Positions 37,214-44,810 of a stretch of DNA of 64,000 nt are shown here, in pieces. A model generated the notes under the pieces. The model searched no databases. It worked only from the letters and a program-made list of their open reading frames with translations, and was not told the origin of the DNA. Made by a program: the position numbers and the translations under genes. The first letter of the stretch is position 1; every line of letters starts with the position of its first letter. This DNA comes from Acidiferrimicrobium sp. IK (GTDB lineage: Bacteria; Actinomycetota; Acidimicrobiia; Acidimicrobiales; Palsa-688), in NCBI RefSeq assembly GCF_025499425.1, contig NZ_JAIMCB010000004.1, forward strand, positions 248,001 through 312,000, in the 5' to 3' direction.

Positions 37214-37882
37214 ATGGAGACCAAGCCCAGGCATCGAAGCGAGGCATCAAAGCGCGAGATGGAGGTGCCGGCAACGGGGTGGGCGAAGGATGCCGGCGGC
37301 GTGCCCGACGCGGCTCTGGTGGCCCGGTTGGGGAGCGACGAGGGCGCGCTCGACGAGCTGTTCAGGCGTCACCGGCGGATGGTCTTGGCCTACGGCGCCC
37401 GCCGGTGCTACCAACCGGCGGACGTGGCGGACCTGCTGGCGGCCACGTTCCTGGCTGCGCTGAAGACCGCGTCGCGCTACGACCCGACGAAGGGTGACGT
37501 CGGCCCGTGGCTGCTCGCCTTGGCGCACCGCCAGCTCGGGTCCATGCCCGGGCGGCAGTCGAGTCCGCGTCGCGCCGGGAGGACCGACCCGGCCCCACGG
37601 GTCCTGTCGGATGACGCGATAGCCCGCATCGAGGAGCAGATCGACGCCGCCCAGTGCAGCGTCGAGATCGAGCACGCCCTGCTCGGCTTGTCTGAGCGTC
37701 ACCGTGAGGCGCTGCGACTCGTCGATTACGACCATCTGACACCGACCGACGCGGCGCAGGTCACCGGTCTGCGGCCATCGGCGTTCCGCTTCCGTCTGGC
37801 CAGAGCCCGGCGGGCCTTCCGCTCCGCCCTGCGCGACCCGGTGCCCGTTGCACGGCCCCGGGTGGCGCTCGAGGTCCACTGA
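37214..37882 (+). CDS. ECF-type RNA polymerase sigma factor
   Basis: A cytosolic sigma-70 family protein with regions 2 and 4 only. Region 2 runs from LDELFRRHRRMVLAYGARRC through DVADLLAATFLAALKTASRY; region 4 is ALLGLSERHREALRLV followed by the helix-turn-helix TPTDAAQVTGLRPSAFRFRL. Start candidates are GTG 37202, ATG 37214 and ATG 37259; I use 37214 because it follows the putative ECF promoter. No classical anti-sigma factor is adjacent, only a 61-residue coupled gene. Confidence 0.85.
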   Translation: METKPRHRSEASKREMEVPATGWAKDAGGVPDAALVARLGSDEGALDELFRRHRRMVLAYGARRCYQPADVADLLAATFLAALKTASRYDPTKGDVGPWLLALAHRQLGSMPGRQSSPRRAGRTDPAPRVLSDDAIARIEEQIDAAQCSVEIEHALLGLSERHREALRLVDYDHLTPTDAAQVTGLRPSAFRFRLARARRAFRSALRDPVPVARPRVALEVH

Positions 37883-38067
37883 TGGTGGGCGACGGGGGAG
37901 CGGTCCCGCTGGCGGATTACGAGCGCGACATTCTCGAGGAGCTGCGGGCTGCCCGGCTCGCGCTCGGCAAGGTCGCCCAACGCCGCGGGCCGGCGCGGAC
38001 GACGCGCCCCCTCCCAGACGACGAGACGGCCGGCGACGGCGCGCCCGCTGCTCGCCCGCCCCACTGA
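37882..38067 (+). CDS. Small protein coupled to the sigma factor gene
   Basis: A 61-residue protein whose ATG overlaps the sigma factor stop (TGATG), so translation is coupled. The N-terminal half, PLADYERDILEELRAARLALG, should form an amphipathic helix; the rest is a charged Pro-rich tail. It is too short and lacks a membrane segment or zinc motif to be a standard anti-sigma factor, but position suggests it modulates the sigma factor. I do not recognise a family. Confidence 0.55.
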   Translation: MVGDGGAVPLADYERDILEELRAARLALGKVAQRRGPARTTRPLPDDETAGDGAPAARPPH

Positions 38068-38161
38068 GCGTCTCGTCAGCCCACCGCGGTCGCCTGCATC
38101 GCTGTTCCGGAGGCTCGCCGCGCTACCAAGGCGCACGCAGCCCTGCCGGTCCCAGCGTGAA

Positions 38162-38175
38162 GTGACCTTCGGCCC
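38162..38175 (+). promoter_or_regulatory. DosR/DevR-like box upstream of the SHOCT-cupredoxin pair
   Basis: The sequence GTGACCTTCGGCCC matches 12 of 14 positions of the window consensus. It ends 51 nt before ATG 38227 and 10 nt before a G-rich copper-type element, so the two may act on the same promoter. Confidence 0.45.
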
Positions 38176-38185
38176 CATGCTCGCG

Positions 38186-38205
38186 ATAGGGGGTGGGGGT
38201 ATACC
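38186..38205 (+). promoter_or_regulatory. CsoR-like G-tract element
   Basis: This 20-bp stretch has two G5 runs flanked by ATA and TATACC, so the other strand reads TACCCCCACCCCCTA. CsoR operators have TACCC and GGGTA half-sites; here the second half-site is imperfect. Position, 21 nt before the SHOCT gene and 0.9 kb before csoR, makes a copper operator plausible. Confidence 0.35.
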
Positions 38206-38226
38206 GGGGGTCAGGAGGTGTCGAAG

Positions 38227-38523
38227 ATGATGTACGGAGGCTGGCACAGCGGAGGTTGGGACGCCGGGGCTTGGATCGGCATGGTGGCGGTGATGGTGGT
38301 GTTTTGGGCGGCGGTCGTCGCCGTCGTGGTCATGGCCTTTCGCCACCGCGGTGGTGGTTACCTGTCGGCCCCCCCGCCTCCTCCGGCGGGACCGCCCGCA
38401 TCCGAGGGCCCGGAGCGTGACGGGCCCGACGCCGCGCTGCGCCTGCTCGAGCAGCGCTTCGCTCGCGGTGAGATCGACGCCGAGGAGTTCGGCCAGCGAC
38501 GCGACCTTCTGCGCAGCCGATGA
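38227..38523 (+). CDS. Membrane protein with C-terminal SHOCT domain
   Basis: A 98-residue protein. Residues 1-15 are Gly/Trp/His-rich (MMYGGWHSGGW), a possible metal-binding or periplasmic segment; about 16-38 form one membrane helix; a Pro-rich linker follows; residues 69-96 are a SHOCT domain (ALRLLEQRFARGEIDAEEFG). AGGAGG at 38213-38218 fixes ATG 38227 as the start. The stop overlaps the cupredoxin start (ATGA). SHOCT proteins of this form are often found next to copper genes. Confidence 0.85.
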   Translation: MMYGGWHSGGWDAGAWIGMVAVMVVFWAAVVAVVVMAFRHRGGGYLSAPPPPPAGPPASEGPERDGPDAALRLLEQRFARGEIDAEEFGQRRDLLRSR

Positions 38524-39104
38524 CCGGCCTCCGGGTCAACGGCCGCCACCTGCTCGCCGGGGGCGCGTTGGTGGCGGCCCTGGCCGGGGTGTCCACCGTC
38601 GGGGTGGCGGCCGCAACGGGCGGATTCACCACCGGGACCGGGCCCGCGGCTTATGTCGCGCCCGGCGGGGCCTGCAACGTCCCCCAATCCCTTCCCGGCC
38701 CAGTGGTCGGGGTGACGGTGACGGACATGGGCCGGTGGATGGGGTCGGGCACGGGGATGATGGGGGGCACGATGCGGATCGTCTTGGACCGCTCGACGGT
38801 CCCCGCCGGAAAGGTCTCCCTCCGGGTGGTGAACGCCGGCAGCATCGTCCACGAACTGGTCGTGCTTCCGCTGCCCGCCGGCCAGCAGGTCGGCGAGCGG
38901 AGGATCGCATCGGACGGCAAGGTCGACGAGGCCGGATCCGCGGGAGAGGCGTCGCGGAGTTGCGGCGCGGGCGCCGGTGACGGAATCGACCCGGGCACCG
39001 CGAGTTGGGTGACCCTCACCCTGCCGGCGGGGACCTACGAGCTGGTCTGCAACCTTCCCGGTCATTACGCCGCAGGCATGTACGCCGAGCTCACTGTCGC
39101 CTGA
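38520..39104 (+). CDS. Exported cupredoxin-like copper protein
   Basis: A 194-residue protein with an N-terminal signal peptide or anchor (residues 10-31, LLAGGALVAALAGVSTVGVA). The cupredoxin fold carries a full type-1 copper site: His111 (SIVHELVV), Cys177 (YELVCNLPGHY), His182 and Met187. A Met/Gly-rich loop at about 70-85 (MGRWMGSGTGMMGGTM) could bind additional Cu(I). It is translationally coupled to the SHOCT gene. Roles in extracytoplasmic copper binding or electron transfer are likely. Confidence 0.88.
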   Translation: MTGLRVNGRHLLAGGALVAALAGVSTVGVAAATGGFTTGTGPAAYVAPGGACNVPQSLPGPVVGVTVTDMGRWMGSGTGMMGGTMRIVLDRSTVPAGKVSLRVVNAGSIVHELVVLPLPAGQQVGERRIASDGKVDEAGSAGEASRSCGAGAGDGIDPGTASWVTLTLPAGTYELVCNLPGHYAAGMYAELTVA

Positions 39105-39117
39105 CCCCGTTAGACGG

Positions 39118-39133
39118 TACCCCCATAGGGTAT
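39118..39133 (+). promoter_or_regulatory. CsoR operator
   Basis: TACCC and GGGTA half-sites are arranged as a 5-nt-spaced dyad (TACCCCCATAGGGTAT). This matches the known CsoR operator form and lies 31 nt before the csoR start, as expected for autorepression relieved by Cu(I). Confidence 0.7.
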
Positions 39134-39164
39134 ATTGGGGCGAGGAATGGTCGGGAGGTTGACC

Positions 39165-39446
39165 GTGGTCGGTTACAGCGACAACAAGGATGCCGTGCTC
39201 AAGAGGCTGCGCCGGGTCGAGGGCCAGGTGCGAGGGCTCACCCGGATGGTGGAGTCCGACACGTACTGCATCGACGTGCTCACCCAGGTGTCGGCGGCGA
39301 CCCGGGCTCTGCAGGCGGTGGCCCTGGAGCTGCTCGGCGAGCACCTGTCTCACTGCGTGCACGACGCGGTGGCCGCAGGCGGCCCGGAGGGAGACGAGAA
39401 GATCATCGAGGCTCGTGCCGCCATCGAGCGGCTGGTGCGGTCATGA
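39165..39446 (+). CDS. csoR: Copper-sensing repressor CsoR
   Basis: A 93-residue all-helical metal-sensing repressor. VGYSDNKDAVLKRLRRVEGQ opens the protein. The Cu(I) ligand set is complete: Cys35 (DTYCIDVL), His60 and Cys64 (EHLSHC), matching Cys36/His61/Cys65 of mycobacterial CsoR. GTG 39165 is preferred over ATG 39147 because GGGAGG lies 7 nt before it and because homologues begin at this point. It presumably represses itself and the downstream permease, and perhaps the upstream SHOCT-cupredoxin pair. Confidence 0.93.
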   Translation: MVGYSDNKDAVLKRLRRVEGQVRGLTRMVESDTYCIDVLTQVSAATRALQAVALELLGEHLSHCVHDAVAAGGPEGDEKIIEARAAIERLVRS

Positions 39447-39578
39447 CCGATCCTGCACCACGCGCCTGCGATGCGGTTCGAGACGGGGCGCCATCGTGCT
39501 CGACTGGTCCTTTCGGGCGGCTGCGCTGGACGGGACTCGAGCTGGCCGGTCTGGCCCGTGCCGCGTGGAGATGGCGCC

Positions 39579-41252
39579 GTGCACGCTGATCTGCTGGCGG
39601 TGACCTTCGCCGGGTTCTGGGCCGACATCGGCCGGAGCCTGCGCGAGGGGTTCTACATGTTCTGGGACACCCTGTGGGCTCTGGTCCTCGGCTTCGGGTT
39701 GTCCGGCGCCGTCCAGGCGTTCGTGTCCCGGGAGGCGATGAGCCGCCGCCTCGGTGACCACCGACCGGGCAGCATCGGCCGGGCCTCGGTGTATGGGATG
39801 GTGTCGTCGAGCTGCTCCTATGCGGCTTCGGCGATGGCCCGGTCGCTGTTCGCGCGCGGCGCCGACTTTCTGGCGTCGATGGTCTTCATGTTCGCGTCGA
39901 CCAACCTGGTGATCGAACTCGGCATCGTCTTGGCCGTGCTCATCGGCTGGCAGTTCGTGGCCGCCGAGTTCATCGGCGGGGCCATCATGATCGTGTTGCT
40001 GGTCGCCGCCGGCGGATTGTGGCTGCGGGGACGGGCCATCGACCAAGCCCGCCAGCACGTCGAAGACGCGGACCGCAACGCCGCCCATCACCACGCCGAC
40101 GAGGCTCTCGGGCGGGAGGGCTGGAAGCGGCGGATCCGCACCCCGGCGGGATGGGCCGACGCCGCCGGCTACACCATGAGCGACCTGACCATGCTCCGCA
40201 AAGAGCTGGCCATCGGCTTCGTGGTCGCAGGGCTGCTCACCGTGCTGGTCCCCGGGCACGTGTGGTCCGACGTGTTCCTCCACGGCCACGGGTTTTGGAC
40301 CAGCGTCGAAAACGCCGTCGTCGGGCCTTTCGTCGCGCTGATCAGCTTCGTGTGCTCGGTGGGGAACGTGCCGCTGGCAGCGGCGCTGTGGAAGGGGGGC
40401 ATCACCTTCGGTGGGGTGGTGGCGTTCGTGTTCGCCGACTTGATCTCGCTGCCGCTGGTGCTGATCTACCGCAAGCAATACGGCGGACGGATGGCGCTGC
40501 GCATGCTCGGCGTCTTCTGGGCGGTGATGTCCGCCGCCGGCTTGGTGACCGAGTACCTGTTCAAGGCCTTCGGCTGGATCCCTACCGTCAAGCCCGGACA
40601 GGTCGTCGGCGACACCCTGCACTGGAACTACACCACCGTCTTAGACATCATCGCCCTGGCGGTGTTCGCCGGCCTTTACGTTCTCTATCGCAACCGGGAT
40701 CGCCTCGGCGGCGGCGCCGGCTACGCCAAGGACCCGGTGTGCGGGATGCAAGTCGAGACCGCCCACGCTCCGGCGTCGACTGTCCACGACGGCCAGCGGG
40801 TCTACTTCTGCTCGCAACACTGCGAAGCGCGCTTCGTTGCCAACCCGGACCGCTATCTCGCCGCCGCCCCCGACTCCGACTCCTCCGACCGCCCCGATGA
40901 CCTCGGGGCCGCCGACCCCGCCGGGCTGCAGGGCTCCACCGTCGACCTGACCGTTCTCGACCCGGTGTGCGGCATGACCGTCGACCCCGGCGCCGCCGCG
41001 CAGGTGGAGCACCGGGGGATCACGGTGAGCTTCTGCTGCCCTGGGTGCGCCGAGGGGTTCCGCTCCGACCCGGACCGCTACCTGCCCGCCAACGCCACCG
41101 ACCCCACCTGCGGGATGACCGTGCGGCCGGAGTCGGCGGCGGCATACCGGCGCGGCTCCGACGGCAGCGTCTGGTTCTGCTCGCCGGGGTGCGCGCAGCA
41201 CTGGGACGCCGCGCATCGTGCCCCGGTGGTGCTCCGCCGCCGGGACGGCTGA
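39579..41252 (+). CDS. Permease with three C-terminal YHS metal-binding domains
   Basis: A 557-residue membrane protein. Residues 1 to about 370 form a permease of the DUF318/ArsP-like group with eight or so helices and the conserved GMVSSSCSYAASAMARSLF and FVCSVGNVPLAAALWKGG segments. Three YHS domains follow, each opening DPVCGM or DPTCGM (near residues 385, 461 and 508) and closing with a C-x2-3-C pair such as FCSQHC, FCCPGC and FCSPGC. YHS/TRASH domains bind soft metals, so copper export or metal hand-off is likely. GTG 39579 has GGAG at about 9 nt; translation upstream of it looks non-coding. Confidence 0.88.
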   Translation: MHADLLAVTFAGFWADIGRSLREGFYMFWDTLWALVLGFGLSGAVQAFVSREAMSRRLGDHRPGSIGRASVYGMVSSSCSYAASAMARSLFARGADFLASMVFMFASTNLVIELGIVLAVLIGWQFVAAEFIGGAIMIVLLVAAGGLWLRGRAIDQARQHVEDADRNAAHHHADEALGREGWKRRIRTPAGWADAAGYTMSDLTMLRKELAIGFVVAGLLTVLVPGHVWSDVFLHGHGFWTSVENAVVGPFVALISFVCSVGNVPLAAALWKGGITFGGVVAFVFADLISLPLVLIYRKQYGGRMALRMLGVFWAVMSAAGLVTEYLFKAFGWIPTVKPGQVVGDTLHWNYTTVLDIIALAVFAGLYVLYRNRDRLGGGAGYAKDPVCGMQVETAHAPASTVHDGQRVYFCSQHCEARFVANPDRYLAAAPDSDSSDRPDDLGAADPAGLQGSTVDLTVLDPVCGMTVDPGAAAQVEHRGITVSFCCPGCAEGFRSDPDRYLPANATDPTCGMTVRPESAAAYRRGSDGSVWFCSPGCAQHWDAAHRAPVVLRRRDG

Positions 41253-41382
41253 GGCCGCCAACTCAAGGCACCTGCGGCGTTGGTGCCCGTGCGGGACGCC
41301 ACGCCTCCCCGCTGCGCAGGGCGATCGGCACCTGGGGGCCCGCCCGGCCAGGGGTAGCGAACGGCGCCTCTATGCTCGCCGT

Positions 41383-41808
41383 GTGCCCCACATGTTCTTG
41401 AACGGTACGGCGATGTCGGGACAGAAGGACCACGGAGCCCACGCCGGATCGACGTTCCTCGGACCGGCGCGCACCGCGGCCCGGTACCGGTTCTTCGCGG
41501 TGCGCGACGAGTTCCCCGGCCTGCTCCCGGTGGAGCGCGGCGGCCGGGCCATCGACGGCGAGCTCTACGACATTCCAGAGGACGTGCTTCGCGACCGGCT
41601 GCTGCCATCCGAGCCGGCCGAGTTGGAGCTGGGCGCCATCGAACTGGCCGACGGCGAGGAGGTCCACGCGATGCTCCTGCGCCCCGAGCGCCTCGCCGCC
41701 GGCGACCTGGTCGTCGACATCTCCGAGCTGGGCGGGTTCCGGGTCTACCAGCGGCACCTGGCTGCCAACGCCCGCCTGGACCAGGTGCTCGGACGAGCCG
41801 AGCGTTGA
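41383..41808 (+). CDS. Allophanate hydrolase-related / gamma-glutamylcyclotransferase-like protein
   Basis: A 141-residue AIG2-like fold protein. The family pattern MFLNGTAMSGQKDH, YRFFAVRDEFPGLLPVERGG and GELYDIPEDVL matches stand-alone relatives of the C-terminal domain of allophanate hydrolase. Its stop overlaps the start of the allantoate amidohydrolase gene, so a ureide-nitrogen role is likely, perhaps with an unstable carbamate intermediate. GTG 41383 and ATG 41392 are both possible starts. Confidence 0.7.
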   Translation: MPHMFLNGTAMSGQKDHGAHAGSTFLGPARTAARYRFFAVRDEFPGLLPVERGGRAIDGELYDIPEDVLRDRLLPSEPAELELGAIELADGEEVHAMLLRPERLAAGDLVVDISELGGFRVYQRHLAANARLDQVLGRAER

Positions 41809-43031
41809 GGGAGGTCGACGGCGATCGGCTGGTCGGCGACCTGGCCCGGCTGGGCCTTATCGGCCGGGACGTCGACGGCGGGGTCACCCGCCTGGCGTGG
41901 AGCGCCGAGGACCGTCAGGCCGTCGGGCTGGTCGGGTCGTGGGCGGCGGAGACCGGCGCCGCCGTCACCGTCGACCCGGCCGGGACCCTCGTCGCTGACA
42001 TCCCCGGCCGCGAGCCCGGCCTGCGCCCGCTGGTCGTGGGCAGCCACCTCGACACCGTGGTCGGTGCCGGACGCCTCGACGGCGCCTACGGCGTCGTCGC
42101 GGCGGTGCGGATCCTGGCGGCGGCGGCCGATACCGGGCTGCGCCACCCGCTGCGGGTCGCGGCGTTCGCCAACGAGGAGGGTGTCGTCGCGCCGCCGTTC
42201 ACCGGCAGCCGGGCCGCGGCCGGCCACGACGTGACCGCCGAGCTGGACCACCCCGGGCCCGACGGGGTAACCCTCCGAGCCCGCATGGCCGGCGCGGGCT
42301 GCGATCCCGAACGGCTCGCCCGCGCGGCATGGGGTCCGCTGGCCGGCTACCTGGAGCTGCACATCGAGCAGGGCCCGGTCCTCGACGCCGGCGGCCAGCG
42401 GGCGGCCGTGGTGACCGCCATCTCCGGCCAGGTCCGGGCCCGGGTGGAGTGGAGCGGGCGGGCCAACCACGCCGGCACGACGCCGATGGACCTGCGCTGC
42501 GACGCCCTCGTGGCCGCCGCGCACGGCGTGCTCGCCGTCGAGCGCCTGGCCCTCGACGGGCTGGTCGCGGTCGCCACCGTCGGGCGCTTGAACGTGGAGC
42601 CGGGGGCGCCCAACGTGATTCCTTCGAAGGTGAGCTTCACCGTGGACGTGCGCAGCGTTGACGGGCCGGCCACCGCGAAGGCGATGGCCCGGCTGCAGGT
42701 GGACCTGACGCTGATCGCCCAACGCAGCGGCACCCGCGTCGACCTTTTCCCCACCTCCGAATCCGCGCCGGTGCCGACCGACCCCGCCTGGCGGCGCCTA
42801 CTGCGAGCCGCGTCGAACGCTCGAGGCGTCGCCGCGGTCGACCTGGCGAGCGGCGCCGGCCACGACGCCCAGCACATGGCTGCCGCCGGTCCTGCCGGAA
42901 TGCTGTTCGTCCCGAGCGTCGGCGGGGTGAGCCACCATCACAGCGAGGACACCGCCGAGGAGGACCTGGTTCTCGGCGCCCAGATCGGGCTCGACGCCCT
43001 ACTCGCCGCCGACTTGGAGTTCGATGCCTGA
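41805..43031 (+). CDS. allC: Allantoate amidohydrolase (M20 / Zn carbamoylase family)
   Basis: A 408-residue dinuclear-metal amidohydrolase. Metal-binding segments are VGSHLDTVVGAGRLDGAYG, FANEEGVVAPPFTGSR, the dimer-domain LELHIEQGPVLD, and SGAGHDAQHMAA with a final HHHSEDT His. The NHAGTTPMDLRCDA loop is shared by allantoate amidohydrolases, ureidoglycolate hydrolases and beta-ureidopropionases. Pairing with a PuuE-type allantoinase supports the allantoate assignment. TTG 41805 is coupled to the previous gene. Confidence 0.85.
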   Translation: MREVDGDRLVGDLARLGLIGRDVDGGVTRLAWSAEDRQAVGLVGSWAAETGAAVTVDPAGTLVADIPGREPGLRPLVVGSHLDTVVGAGRLDGAYGVVAAVRILAAAADTGLRHPLRVAAFANEEGVVAPPFTGSRAAAGHDVTAELDHPGPDGVTLRARMAGAGCDPERLARAAWGPLAGYLELHIEQGPVLDAGGQRAAVVTAISGQVRARVEWSGRANHAGTTPMDLRCDALVAAAHGVLAVERLALDGLVAVATVGRLNVEPGAPNVIPSKVSFTVDVRSVDGPATAKAMARLQVDLTLIAQRSGTRVDLFPTSESAPVPTDPAWRRLLRAASNARGVAAVDLASGAGHDAQHMAAAGPAGMLFVPSVGGVSHHHSEDTAEEDLVLGAQIGLDALLAADLEFDA

Positions 43032-43956
43032 GACCCCCGGGCGCGACTTCGTCGGCTACGGCCCCCGCCCCCCTGACCCGGCGTGGCCGGGCGGCGCGTC
43101 GATCGCCGTGCAGTTCGTCCTCAACTACGAGGAGGGCGGGGAGCGGTCGGTGCTCGACGGGGACGCCACGTCGGAGACGTTCCTCTCCGAGATGGTCGGC
43201 GCCGAGGCGTTCGCCGACCGGCACATGAGCATGGAGTCGCTCTACGAGTATGGCAGCCGGGCCGGATGCTGGCGGGTGTTGCGCCTCTTCGCCCGCAAAG
43301 GCCTGCCGCTGACCGTGTTTGGGGTGGCCCGGGCCCTCGAACGCAACCCGGCGTTCGTCGAAGCGGTGATGGCCGCCGGGCACGAGATCGTCGGCCACGG
43401 CTACCGGTGGCTCAGCTACCAGCAGGTCGACGAGGCCACCGAAGCCGCCCACCTGGCGCAGGCGGTGGAGGTCCTCTCCCGCCTGACCGGCGCGCCGCCG
43501 CTCGGCTGGTACACCGGACGGGACTCCCCGGCCACGAGGCGGCTGGTCGTCGACCACGGCGGGTTCCTCTACGACAGCGACTCCTACGCCGACGACCTGC
43601 CGTACTGGGCGCGGGTGTCGGGGCGCGACCACCTCGTCGTCCCCTACACCCTCGACACCAACGACATGCGCCTGGCCACCGCCGGCGGGTTCTCGAGCGG
43701 CATCGACTTCGAGGCCCACCTGCGGGACGCGTTCGATGTCCTCTGGCGGGAAGGGGAGGAGGGGCAGGCGAAGATGCTGACGGTCGGGTTGCACGCCCGC
43801 TTGGTCGGGCGTCCCGGGCGCCTCGCCGCGCTGGAGCGCTTCATCGACCACGTAAGGGCACACGACCGGGTGTGGGTGTGCCAGCGGGTGGAGATCGCCC
43901 GGCACTGGGCCGGACGCTTCCCGCCTCCAGGCGCCGGGACCAGAGGAGCACCATGA
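43024..43956 (+). CDS. puuE: Allantoinase PuuE (polysaccharide deacetylase fold)
   Basis: A 310-residue NodB-fold hydrolase. The PuuE pattern is distinct from sugar deacetylases: RDFVGYGPRPPDPAWPGGA, VLNYEEGGERSVLDGD, then HEIVGHGYRWLSYQ with the His motif, and GWYTGRDSPATRRL with the Arg-containing loop. It opens allantoin to allantoate without the usual dihydroorotase-type enzyme. Overlaps of 8 nt with allC and 4 nt with the lyase gene show an operon. Confidence 0.92.
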   Translation: MPETPGRDFVGYGPRPPDPAWPGGASIAVQFVLNYEEGGERSVLDGDATSETFLSEMVGAEAFADRHMSMESLYEYGSRAGCWRVLRLFARKGLPLTVFGVARALERNPAFVEAVMAAGHEIVGHGYRWLSYQQVDEATEAAHLAQAVEVLSRLTGAPPLGWYTGRDSPATRRLVVDHGGFLYDSDSYADDLPYWARVSGRDHLVVPYTLDTNDMRLATAGGFSSGIDFEAHLRDAFDVLWREGEEGQAKMLTVGLHARLVGRPGRLAALERFIDHVRAHDRVWVCQRVEIARHWAGRFPPPGAGTRGAP

Positions 43957-44807
43957 GTCGATCACTGCGGTGGCGCAGCGTCCTGTTCACCCCGGCCACC
44001 CGCCCCGATCGGACGGCCAGGCTGGCCGCGACGGCCGCGGACGTGACGGTGCTCGACCTCGAGGATGCAGTCCCGGTAGGGGAAAAGGACGCTGCACGCG
44101 ACGGCCTCGAGGCGTTCGCCTCCGCCGTGCGCGCCGCCGGCCCGTCCCTGGTCGTGCTGGCCCGGGTCAATCCGGTCACCACGCCGTGGTTCGCCGCCGA
44201 CGTGGAGGCCGCGGCCGCGGCCCGCGTGGCCGGCGTCGTCTTGCCGAAGGTGGCCGCCGCCGGCGACGCGGTGGCCGTCGCCGACGCCTGGCGAGCGGCG
44301 GGAGGGGCAGGCGAGCCGGTGATCCTGGCTGGGATCGAGACCGCGGCCGGGGTCGAAGCCGGGCCCGACATCCTCCGCGGCGGCGGGTTCGCGGCCGCCT
44401 ACTTCGGCGCGGAGGACTACATCGCCGACCTGGGCGGCCGGCGCAGCGACGACTCGCTGGAGGTGCTCTACGCCCGGTCCCGGGTCGCCATGGCAGCTGC
44501 CATCGGGGGGGTCGACGCCATCGACCAGGTGGTGGTCCGCTACCGCGACTTCGACGCCTTCCGGGCCGAGGCCGGCTTTGCCCGGGACCTCGGCTACCGG
44601 GGGAAGCTGTGCATCCACCCCGACCAGGTCGGCTTGGCGCATGCCGCGTTCACGCCGTCACCGGAGGAGGTGACCCGCGCCCGGGCCCTGCTCGACGCGC
44701 TGGCCGCCGCCGGCGGCGGCGTAGCCGCATTCGAAGGGCAGATGATCGACGCTCCCGCGGTGGCGGCCGCCGAGAAGGTGCTGGCCCTCGCCGAACCCGA
44801 CTCGTAG
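43953..44807 (+). CDS. HpcH/HpaI-CitE family lyase
   Basis: A 284-residue TIM-barrel lyase of the CitE group, acting on malyl-, citramalyl- or citryl-CoA or thioester relatives. Motifs are RSVLFTPATRPD, VLDLEDAVP (Mg-binding Glu/Asp), VNPVTTPWFAADV, ILAGIETAAGVE and GKLCIHPDQV. CAGAGGAG lies just before ATG 43953, which overlaps the puuE stop. In this operon it could condense glyoxylate, the last product of ureide breakdown, with acetyl-CoA; that is inference from position. Confidence 0.85.
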   Translation: MSRSLRWRSVLFTPATRPDRTARLAATAADVTVLDLEDAVPVGEKDAARDGLEAFASAVRAAGPSLVVLARVNPVTTPWFAADVEAAAAARVAGVVLPKVAAAGDAVAVADAWRAAGGAGEPVILAGIETAAGVEAGPDILRGGGFAAAYFGAEDYIADLGGRRSDDSLEVLYARSRVAMAAAIGGVDAIDQVVVRYRDFDAFRAEAGFARDLGYRGKLCIHPDQVGLAHAAFTPSPEEVTRARALLDALAAAGGGVAAFEGQMIDAPAVAAAEKVLALAEPDS

Positions 44808-44810
44808 CGG

